Shown in pieces: positions 1-5,292 of a DNA stretch of 8,879 bases; position 1 is the stretch's first letter, and every line of letters starts with the position of its first letter. Source of the stretch: Methanobacteriota archaeon (GTDB taxonomy: Archaea > Thermoplasmatota > Poseidoniia > Poseidoniales > Poseidoniaceae); NCBI GenBank assembly GCA_002725275.1, contig PBOE01000033.1, positions 12,191 to 21,069 on the forward strand, read 5' to 3'. A program made the translations under genes and the position numbers. The notes beneath the pieces were generated by a model. It made no database searches, was not told where the DNA came from, and saw nothing but the letters and a program-made list of their open reading frames with translations.

Positions 1-605
1 TGGACGGGTTTGCCGCCCAACTCCCCCAGGGCCATCTGGACCTCTGCGCTCTCGGAAGGAAGACAGGCGGCGGCCACAATGCCCGGGGCAGCGGCCAGCT
101 CAACCTTCTGCAGAAGGGAGCCAAACACGCCGGCGGCTTTGCTGGATTTTTTCGTCTCGGCCACGTAGACTTCGACACGAGAGGAACCGGTCAGCAACTC
201 GAGGTCCATGTTCAACGGTTCAAGGCGTCGCAGGATGTGGATTTGCTCGTCAAGGAGTTCGAGTTCTGCTTCGGCATCTCGGTGGGTGTCGAGAAGGTCC
301 AAGCCTTTCTGGAGCTCGTCAGCGAACGAGCCTTCGAGCAGTTCTTTCACCCTGCGGAGGGGCACGGGCCCGTCAGCATTCACGGGGTTGAACGCAGAGA
401 TGGCGGCCCGCACCTTGGCGAGCAGGGAACTGACGTGGTTGGCCTCGTCGGAGTCGCTGGCTTGACCGACGTTCACGCCGTCCTCAAAGTTCGTGTAGGA
501 CTCGATGTGAACGCACCCAAGGTTGGTGCAGGTTCGCAACACGTCCGCCATGCGATCAACAGGGGCTGCGACCGTTAGACGGGACATGGCGACCGTGTCA
601 AACAT
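1..605 (-). CDS. atpI: A/V-type ATP synthase subunit I (a-subunit), N-terminal part, truncated by window edge
   Basis: Subunit I is the membrane stator subunit of the archaeal A-type ATP synthase: its N-terminal cytoplasmic half anchors the peripheral stalks and its C-terminal half forms the ion half-channels. Only the first 201 codons are present; the frame is open to position 1, so the membrane part lies outside. What is visible is the soluble N-terminal region: an RLTVAAP strand near residues 9-15, then an LGCVHIESY segment (residues 29-37) that matches the 'LG.vHIed' start of this family, then a charged helical stretch rich in Leu/Glu/Arg, as expected for the coiled-coil arm. The start at 605 is chosen because GAGG lies 7 bases upstream; a Met at residue 7 (587) has no such site. 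It begins 9 bases after atpH, the standard archaeal H-I order, which strongly supports the call. The rest of the ATPase operon presumably follows beyond the window. Confidence 0.87.
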   Translation of the reverse strand, partial: MFDTVAMSRLTVAAPVDRMADVLRTCTNLGCVHIESYTNFEDGVNVGQASDSDEANHVSSLLAKVRAAISAFNPVNADGPVPLRRVKELLEGSFADELQKGLDLLDTHRDAEAELELLDEQIHILRRLEPLNMDLELLTGSSRVEVYVAETKKSSKAAGVFGSLLQKVELAAAPGIVAAACLPSESAEVQMALGELGGKPV

Positions 606-612
606 GGTACCG

Positions 613-616
613 CCTC
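613..616 (-). promoter_or_regulatory. Shine-Dalgarno site of atpI overlapping the atpH stop codon
   Basis: On the minus strand the atpH stop and the ribosome site are merged as TGAGG, with GAGG 7 bases before the ATG at 605. This decides the atpI start and suggests that translation of atpI is coupled to termination on atpH. Confidence 0.6.
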
Positions 617-932
617 ACTGGGATGAAAGAGCGTCAACCACCATCTTCACGGCGGCTTCTTGATGGCTTGCTGAGTTCGATTCGATGCTGCTGACTTCTT
701 GGGCGCCGGTGGCTTTCACCTGGTCGGCCTCTCCCTGCGCCTTTGAGCGTGCATCGTCGAGGATTTTTTGGGTCAACACGACGGTTTCATCCGCTGCATC
801 TTGAACCGTTTCAGAGGCTTTTCGGCGAGCATCTGAAAGGATTTTTGAGGCTTCTTCTTGGGCTTCAGCGAGGCGCTTTTCAGCCTCCTGTTCAGCCGTT
901 TTGATGCTTCGAAGGACCTCGGACATACCCAT
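615..932 (-). CDS. atpH: A/V-type ATP synthase subunit H (peripheral stalk)
   Basis: A 105-residue, almost wholly helical protein, the usual size for archaeal subunit H (AhaH). In the family it pairs with subunit E as a right-handed coiled coil that forms the peripheral stalk, joining subunit I to the catalytic head. The sequence shows this directly: after a short MGMSEVL start, residues 8 to about 80 run as Lys/Arg/Glu/Ala-rich heptad or hendecad-like repeats with almost no Pro or Gly (EAEKRLAEAQEEASKIL and similar blocks), and a short amphipathic C-terminal helix ends in VVDALSSQ. The ATG at 932 is preferred because AGGTG lies 6 bases upstream; an in-frame GTG at 941 would overlap that site, and the ATG at 926 is a weaker alternative. 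Its place directly before atpI fits the archaeal H-I-K-E-C-F-A-B-D order. The coiled coil alone would be non-specific; position makes the call. Confidence 0.87.
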   Translation of the reverse strand: MGMSEVLRSIKTAEQEAEKRLAEAQEEASKILSDARRKASETVQDAADETVVLTQKILDDARSKAQGEADQVKATGAQEVSSIESNSASHQEAAVKMVVDALSSQ

Positions 933-938
933 GAAGAA

Positions 939-943
939 CACCT
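939..943 (-). promoter_or_regulatory. Shine-Dalgarno site of atpH
   Basis: The minus-strand sequence reads AGGTG, a good match to the archaeal 16S anti-Shine-Dalgarno end, 6 bases before the ATG at 932. It argues against the in-frame GTG at 941, which lies inside the site. Confidence 0.6.
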
Positions 944-967
944 ATTGATTTCGGCACCGAAAGGGGG

Positions 968-973
968 TTTAAG
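968..973 (-). promoter_or_regulatory. Possible TATA box for the ATP synthase operon
   Basis: The 66-base gap between the methyltransferase stop (999) and atpH holds CTTAAA on the minus strand, the most AT-rich hexamer in an otherwise GC-rich spacer. A start site about 25 bases downstream would fall near 943-946, giving a very short leader in front of or overlapping the AGGTG site. This is a weak motif match only; transcript-end data would settle it. Confidence 0.3.
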
Positions 974-998
974 AGTCTAACGGGGTGCGTTGTTGGGC

Positions 999-1778
999 TC
1001 AGTTTTCGGGCTTTGTGCCACGGAATCGGCTGGCCATACCAAACGGGTAGAGAAGACGACCTTGAACGTTTGAAAACCCGACCTCACGCATCATGTTTCG
1101 ATAGTATCCGTTGGTGCCGTAGTGCGTGTAGCTGGCAGCGAGGCCCTTCCAGGGGTGGTTTTTCTCTTTGGTGATGAGACGCGCCAAGACCTGAACCACG
1201 CTGTTCATCCACAGATACCCGAAGAACCCGTGAAGCTTGTTGGCTTTCCCTGCATCACAGATCACCAAGCGGCCACCGGGCTTGAGCACGCGATAAATTT
1301 CTCGGAGACCCTGTGCTTTGTCCTGAAAATCACGGAAGGAAAACAAACAGAAAACCATGTCAAACGTGTTGTCGGGCAGCGGGATGTTTTCAGCGATGGC
1401 TTGAACGTATTCGGCGGGCCCTTCACCACGGGCCGCACGGGCGGCATCGACGCGCGGCTGTGCGGTGGCAAGCATCTCCGGGGACGGGTCAAGGCACGTC
1501 AAATCCATCCCGACCAGATCTTCGGCAAACGAGCCAGGACCGCACCCGACCTCCAGTACTTTCATGCCGGGCTCGGCGTGGTTTCGGACGTTTCGCCGCC
1601 AGCGCTTGTCTTGGCCCAAGGTCATCCACGTGTTGACGCGGTCGTAGTTGGGAATTGTGGCCTCAAGTTGGCCTTCCAGCACCTCCCACGCATCGGCATC
1701 AATGCCCGACGCATCGAAGCCGCCGGTGGCTGCGCGCTTCCCCATGGTTGACACCGAACCCCCGACCGTTTTGGACAT
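999..1778 (-). CDS. ubiE: UbiE/MenG/COQ5-family SAM-dependent quinone C-methyltransferase
   Basis: Class I SAM methyltransferase, 259 residues. The family methylates the ring of demethylmenaquinone or its relatives in quinone synthesis. Residues 44-60 (YDRVN..MTLG..KRWR) follow the UbiE signature Y-D-x-x-N-x-x-x-S-x-G-x-x-x-x-W-R. Motif I, the SAM-binding glycine loop, is LEVGCGPGSF (75-84), with acidic D97 at the end of strand 2. Residues 139-150 (FDMVFCLFSFRD) match the 'AFGLRN' region, and 163-171 (RVLKPGGRL) is the second UbiE signature. The C-terminal part (GFSNVQGRLLYPFGMASRFRGTKP) is also family-like. Length is typical for UbiE (about 250). The start is uncertain: the ATG at 1778 avoids overlap with the upstream gene but has no clear ribosome site; the ATG at 1745 has GGTG upstream and would give 248 residues. 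It follows the RecA-like gene by 22 bases. The exact substrate cannot be read from sequence; a paralogue acting on another lipid is possible. Confidence 0.75.
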   Translation of the reverse strand: MSKTVGGSVSTMGKRAATGGFDASGIDADAWEVLEGQLEATIPNYDRVNTWMTLGQDKRWRRNVRNHAEPGMKVLEVGCGPGSFAEDLVGMDLTCLDPSPEMLATAQPRVDAARAARGEGPAEYVQAIAENIPLPDNTFDMVFCLFSFRDFQDKAQGLREIYRVLKPGGRLVICDAGKANKLHGFFGYLWMNSVVQVLARLITKEKNHPWKGLAASYTHYGTNGYYRNMMREVGFSNVQGRLLYPFGMASRFRGTKPEN

Positions 1779-1800
1779 GTCGTTTGGTCCACGCCGGCGT

Positions 1801-2604
1801 CTAAGCGATACGTTCGACGGTTTCGGGCGTGATGCCTTCCTCCGGCGTAACACGGAACACGAGGATTTTCAGGTTCTCCGGTGCGTTCCTGAACTTGGAG
1901 ACGATCATCGAGTTTTCAAAGTCCGTACCGATGGTTCGGACCTTGAACGACAGCACCATGTCCGCAATGGAGGACAATTCCTGCTTGATCGCCGGGTCGA
2001 GGCCGTCGGTGGAGACGGAAATCATGAGCAGCCCTCGCACCATTTGCGCGTGAGCCTGAAGCATGCGCACCATCGAGACCACGCGGGCCGGGTCTTCGCG
2101 CTGCAGAAAGAAGTCGAGGTTGTCAAGGACGGCCCGGAAGTAGGGGCCGAGGCCCATGATTTCGTTGGTGACTTCGGTCAGGTAGTCCTGACTGCTGTCG
2201 TCGACGAATCGGGTTTGAGCGAGACGCTGAATGTCGTCCAACTGGAAGCCCTCCAGCCGGTATCGACTGGCGAGTAACTCCCGCTCGAGAACGTTGGCGT
2301 TGTATTCCTCTCCAATGGTTCGAACATTGATGTCCAACGGCCAGTTGTACTTCTTGAAAATTCGAATGATTTCTTGCTGACCTTCGTCGGTGGCGATGTA
2401 AAGCGTGTTTTCCGGCTCTTCCGCTGGCGAGGTGAACTGCTTTGCGAAGAGTTCGCTCCCCGAACCGGTTTCGGTAAACGCCACCATGGTGAAGCCGCGG
2501 GGCACACCGCCTCGCATTTCGCTGTCGAACTTGGGCACACCAAAGGAGCCCACCGAACCAAAGAAGTCCTCGTCCTCGGGGTCAAACGTCATCTTTCGAG
2601 CCAT
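1801..2604 (-). CDS. KaiC/RecA-superfamily protein with degenerate P-loop
   Basis: A 267-residue protein with the plan of a single KaiC/RAD55-type domain. An acidic N-terminus (DPEDEDFF, 8-15) leads to FGVPKFDSEMRGGVPRG (21-37), matching the usual 'G...lD..L.GGip.G' strand before the P-loop. The Walker A position reads TETGSGSE (44-51): the glycines remain, but the essential Lys is Ser50 and the following Thr/Ser is Glu51, so ATP binding is probably weak or lost. A Walker-B-like strand, FRAVLDNLD, lies at 156-164. The C-terminus (SKFRNAPENLKILVFRVTPEEGIT) keeps the KaiC terminal hairpin pattern. The start at 2604 has a near-perfect GAGGTGAT site 5 bases upstream; a TTG two codons earlier is rejected. 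It starts 11 bases after the neighbouring RecA-like gene and is presumably co-translated with it. A structural or regulatory partner of the intact ATPase at 3203-3985 is the likeliest role, but this is inference. Confidence 0.72.
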   Translation of the reverse strand: MARKMTFDPEDEDFFGSVGSFGVPKFDSEMRGGVPRGFTMVAFTETGSGSELFAKQFTSPAEEPENTLYIATDEGQQEIIRIFKKYNWPLDINVRTIGEEYNANVLERELLASRYRLEGFQLDDIQRLAQTRFVDDSSQDYLTEVTNEIMGLGPYFRAVLDNLDFFLQREDPARVVSMVRMLQAHAQMVRGLLMISVSTDGLDPAIKQELSSIADMVLSFKVRTIGTDFENSMIVSKFRNAPENLKILVFRVTPEEGITPETVERIA

Positions 2605-2609
2605 GTTCA

Positions 2610-2617
2610 ATCACCTC
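2610..2617 (-). promoter_or_regulatory. Strong Shine-Dalgarno site overlapping an upstream stop codon
   Basis: The minus strand reads TGAGGTGAT: the TGA that ends the 2616-3200 gene shares bases with a GAGGTGAT ribosome site, which sits 5 bases before the ATG at 2604. It fixes the start of the 1801-2604 gene and implies stop-start translational coupling of the two RecA-like proteins. Confidence 0.72.
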
Positions 2618-3200
2618 AGAGAAGGACCACCTGTCCTCGGTCAACCAGGTCCGTGCAGTACGTGTCAAGGTTGGCGAGAACCAAGGGCGGGGTTTGGTCG
2701 GGGACGTTGAGGATGACCGACAAAACCTCGCGCTGACGGAAGGTGTTGATGAAGGTGTGAAGGTATTCTGCCAGCATGCGATCATCGTTGTAGATCGCCA
2801 ACGCGTTCACGCTGTCCAAAAACACGAAATTTCGTTGATTGCTCACCGTTCGCAACGTGTAAAGCGTGCGCAACAAGATGCTCTCGAGCATGATGGGGCT
2901 GTCGATGAACGTGATGTTGCTGTACGGCACGTCGGTGCCGCCCAGCACGCCCGATGAAACGAGGTCGAGGAAATGAATGCCTGAAACGTCCACCCCGATG
3001 GCTTCGAAGGCCTGAATGATTTCAACGGCCCCGCGGCTGGCGGAGATGTAGACGCCGCCCATCTCAAACATCTGCATGAGTGGAATCATGGTGCTGGCGG
3101 TCACCGCAAACGCGTTGGACGAGCTGAGACGCACCTGAACGGAGCTGCCCAACGACACCTGCGTGAGTTGTTCAGCGATCATCTGGTCGAGTTCAAACAT
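2616..3200 (-). CDS. Short RecA/KaiC-like protein lacking Walker A
   Basis: A 194-residue protein that I can place only by fold-level pattern. Where a KaiC domain has its P-loop, this one reads LSSSNAFAVTAST (25-37), with no glycine loop, Lys or Thr pair, so no Walker A. The following GGVYISASRGAVEIIQAFEAIGVDVSGIHFLDL (48-80) lines up with the KaiC 'vlyvsleEs.eel...a...G.d......fiDl' stretch, and FVFLDSVNAL (125-134) is a good Walker-B-like strand. It lacks the C-terminal KaiC hairpin and is about 65 residues shorter than its neighbour. The start at 3200 lies 2 bases after the stop of the KaiC-like gene, with a GGGGGG run upstream; an ATG at 3215, giving 5 more residues, overlaps that gene. 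Tight packing between two KaiC-like genes suggests a non-catalytic subunit of the same complex. Homology to the neighbours is my reading of motifs, not a computed alignment. Confidence 0.62.
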   Translation of the reverse strand: MFELDQMIAEQLTQVSLGSSVQVRLSSSNAFAVTASTMIPLMQMFEMGGVYISASRGAVEIIQAFEAIGVDVSGIHFLDLVSSGVLGGTDVPYSNITFIDSPIMLESILLRTLYTLRTVSNQRNFVFLDSVNALAIYNDDRMLAEYLHTFINTFRQREVLSVILNVPDQTPPLVLANLDTYCTDLVDRGQVVLL

Positions 3201-3202
3201 GG

Positions 3203-3985
3203 TCACGCCCCCCATCTCGAGGAATTATCGGTGGATGACCCCCACTTTAACATGGGAATCAACATGACACCAAGCGGGGTCAACTCGATGGCGTGTTTCG
3301 CCCGACTGTGCGATGTTCCACGCATCTTCACCACCTGGAGGAAGCGCAGCAGGTGCCCCATGCGTTCCGAGTCACCCATGACGATGATGCCGTCAGCGAT
3401 GGCTTCCTCAACACCAAAGGAAGACCAGTGAGCGTTTTCTGTTGCTGAAGTGATCTCTGAAATCAAAATCGTGGTGCAGCCCAGCGTGGCCAGCTTCTTT
3501 CCGAGGGTGAAGAGGAAATCACGGATCAGTTGCTCCGACTTGATCTTGTAGCACAAGGTGGTCACCGAATCGATGACCAGTCGTGTAACTCCGATGGTGT
3601 TGACGATGTCGACGATGGATTTGATGAGGGCGTGAACGTCGTCAAGGTCAAAGGACGCTTTCTCAAGACCGAGCCATGAATACAGCACGTCCATGTCGAA
3701 CACGTTGATGAGGCCTGAATCGACCATGTTCATGTCAAAAAAGGCGTACTGGCGAATGTTTTCGAGGAGTTTCACGGAGGGTTCTGTTGCCGTGAAGTGG
3801 GCGCAGGCTTCGCCGGCCAATGCCCCTCGGACGAGAAATTCCATTCCGAGGGTGGTCTTCCCGGAACCGCACGTGCCGGCCGCAAGAACGGTGGAACCGT
3901 AGGGAATGCCACCGCGTAGAATTTCATCCAATCCGTGGATGCCCGTCACGCAACGGTCTCGGGTGTATACGCTTGTGGGCTGCAT
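3203..3985 (-). CDS. KaiC/RAD55-family RecA-like ATPase, intact Walker A
   Basis: A 260-residue single-domain KaiC-like ATPase, the expected length for archaeal one-domain members. VTGIHGLDEILRGGIPYGS (13-31) is the typical entry; Walker A is GTCGSGKT (37-44); Walker B is RLVIDS (135-140). At the place of KaiC's catalytic Glu pair the sequence is ATEPS (66-70), so only one Glu (E68) seems kept. GVEEAIADGIIVM and VVKMRGTSHSRAKHAIELTPLGVMLIP near the C-terminus are strong KaiC-family patterns. Family members are regulatory or motor-associated ATPases (KaiC, ArlH/FlaH, GvpD, RAD55-like); which role applies is not visible. The start at 3985 is the first ATG after the previous gene's stop; no clear ribosome site was seen, and the longer in-frame extension would overlap the pilin-like gene. 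It heads a run of three RecA-like genes and is the only one with a complete nucleotide site. Confidence 0.82.
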   Translation of the reverse strand: MQPTSVYTRDRCVTGIHGLDEILRGGIPYGSTVLAAGTCGSGKTTLGMEFLVRGALAGEACAHFTATEPSVKLLENIRQYAFFDMNMVDSGLINVFDMDVLYSWLGLEKASFDLDDVHALIKSIVDIVNTIGVTRLVIDSVTTLCYKIKSEQLIRDFLFTLGKKLATLGCTTILISEITSATENAHWSSFGVEEAIADGIIVMGDSERMGHLLRFLQVVKMRGTSHSRAKHAIELTPLGVMLIPMLKWGSSTDNSSRWGA

Positions 3986-4055
3986 GGGACCAAAGGGAAG
4001 GAAACGCCCCGGGTTGATGAAGTGTTTGGACGGTGGAGCAGGCCGGAGGATGGAA

Positions 4056-5132
4056 TCACGGCTCGTATTCGCCGGGAGTCGGGTTGTCCTCGAGGCTCCA
4101 GGAAGATGAACTGAACCGGTCGTTGCCGTCCCACACCAGCGATTGGCCCGCAACCAAGAGGAGGTCCTCTACGCCCCATTCAACGCGAACGACGTCGGCT
4201 GGCGTGATTTCGTCAAGTTGCGTGTAGCGCAGACTCAGAAGACCGCGCTGATTTGAAAGGCCGTCAATTTGGCCGACGCCGAGGAAGCCCAGCGCCCCAA
4301 GATCGAGCACGTGGCTGGCATTACCGGCCACCTGTGAAGAGGGGTCCCCGGTCAACAAGGAAAGCGATTGACCCGAGATGACACCGCTCTGGAGCAGAAG
4401 GTTGCTCGAAACGGACCCCGAGGTGTGGTTCAACGACCAGCCCCTCAGCGCAATGGCAAAGTCGTTGGGGTTGTGGATTTCAATCCATTCGGGCCCCGAA
4501 GAAGACGGCCGAACCATCACCTCGGTGATTTCGAGAATGTTGTTTTTTCGTCCTCCATCGTGAACCTCCAACACGACGCTGAACCGTTCCCCGTCCTGTT
4601 GGAATGAGCGGTAGGCCGTCGAACTTGACGGTGCCGTGCCTCGTTCGGTTCCGCCGTCGAACAGCGACAAACCGACCCGTTGAGGGTCGTCGCTTTCAAG
4701 CACACGAATGCTCAGATGAAGGCTCATGTCGTCGTCCAACCCCAAACCGGCCGCCATACCGTCCTCAGTGACGTTGTGCAGGGCGGAAATTCGATGCATG
4801 TCCAATTTGTGATGCAGCATCAAACCGGGTTGAACACGACCTTCGTGGAGGGCATCGGCGGACGCCAGATGCCAGTCCGCTGTGGAATTGGTGTAATCAA
4901 GTCCCTCATCCATGGGCACGAACCAGCCTTCGCCCGAGGTCAGTCGGTCAAGACCGAGGGAAGCGGCGCGGTCAAGACGGTCCACGGCAGGGTCGTTTGA
5001 GCCCATTTGCAGTTGTGCGAGGGAAAGGAACGCCGTCAAGATCATCAAAAACAGCGTGAACGCCGAGAGGAATTCGATCACGGCCGTCAACGCCCCTTCG
5101 TCCCGTTCGCTGTGAAGGGACGCCCTGCGCAT
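4056..5132 (-). CDS. Pilin-like membrane-anchored protein with C-terminal lamin-tail-like domain
   Basis: 358 residues from the ATG at 5132. The N-terminus is short and charged (MRRASLHSERDEG), followed by one hydrophobic segment (about 14-43, ALTAVIEFLSAFTLFLMIL and on) containing Glu20. This resembles archaeal pilin and pilin-like proteins, although a Lys/Arg before the Gly of the prepilin-peptidase motif is missing (it is Glu12) and the Glu lies at +7 rather than +5 of the would-be mature protein. Residues 45-196 are an unassigned extracellular region. From about 199 to the end the pattern is that of a lamin-tail domain: ILEITEVMVRP, then EWIEIHNPNDFAIALRGWSL, and the closing EDNPTPGEYEP. 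In prokaryotes such domains occur on secreted or surface proteins. Starts at 5159 (ATG) or 5189 (GTG) are possible; none has a good ribosome site. It is first in the minus-strand run, 70 bases before the KaiC-like ATPase, and diverges from the large surface-protein gene. Confidence 0.68.
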   Translation of the reverse strand: MRRASLHSERDEGALTAVIEFLSAFTLFLMILTAFLSLAQLQMGSNDPAVDRLDRAASLGLDRLTSGEGWFVPMDEGLDYTNSTADWHLASADALHEGRVQPGLMLHHKLDMHRISALHNVTEDGMAAGLGLDDDMSLHLSIRVLESDDPQRVGLSLFDGGTERGTAPSSSTAYRSFQQDGERFSVVLEVHDGGRKNNILEITEVMVRPSSSGPEWIEIHNPNDFAIALRGWSLNHTSGSVSSNLLLQSGVISGQSLSLLTGDPSSQVAGNASHVLDLGALGFLGVGQIDGLSNQRGLLSLRYTQLDEITPADVVRVEWGVEDLLLVAGQSLVWDGNDRFSSSSWSLEDNPTPGEYEP

Positions 5133-5292
5133 GGACCGAGCAAGCGGCGCACAATTCATGAGGTTGCCGCTTTTTGTTGGAAAATCCACCCTGCATCGGG
5201 CCTCGATGGGATGGGCCGATTTCGGGAAATTTGGACGGAAGGGGCGCCCACGAAGCGATGAGTCTTTGAATCACGGACGGGAGGAAAGCGTG
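5133..5292. promoter_or_regulatory. Divergent intergenic region, probable promoters for both flanking genes
   Basis: This 160-base gap separates two genes that are transcribed away from each other, both encoding envelope proteins, so it should carry two promoters. The only clear AT-rich elements are AAATTT at 5227-5232, about 60 bases before the plus-strand ATG and suitably placed to act as a weak TATA box, and an A/T-rich patch around 5170-5186 (CTTTTTGTTGGAAAATC). Neither is a good TTTAWA match. No terminator or long inverted repeat was recognised. Confidence 0.4.
5279..5284 (+). promoter_or_regulatory. Shine-Dalgarno site of the large surface-protein gene
   Basis: GGGAGG lies 8 bases before the ATG at 5293 and just before the first residues of a signal peptide. 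It decides the start: the longer reading frame that begins at 5131 would put 54 unlikely residues ahead of the signal peptide. Confidence 0.7.

Noticed and set aside
1122..2277. Two overlapping plus-strand open frames of 209 codons each
   Set aside because: They lie opposite the methyltransferase and RecA-like genes, whose motifs are clear, and they show no family signature of their own.
1801..3985. A Kai-type circadian clock
   Set aside because: Only single-domain KaiC-like proteins are present, with no KaiA- or KaiB-like gene, and two of the three lack a working P-loop. KaiC-family membership alone does not imply a clock.
3203..3985. Assignment as the archaellum protein ArlH (FlaH)
   Set aside because: The fold family fits, but the P-loop and C-terminal pattern look more like general KaiC/RAD55 proteins, and no archaellin, ArlI or ArlJ gene lies in the window.
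3986..4153. In-frame N-terminal extension of the KaiC-like ATPase to 4153
   Set aside because: It would overlap the end of the lamin-tail gene and adds a Pro/Arg-rich stretch unlike any KaiC N-terminus; the ATG at 3985 gives a standard domain start.
5131..5292. In-frame extension of the surface protein back to an ATG at 5131
   Set aside because: It would bury the signal peptide 54 residues inside the protein, whereas the ATG at 5293 has GGGAGG upstream.
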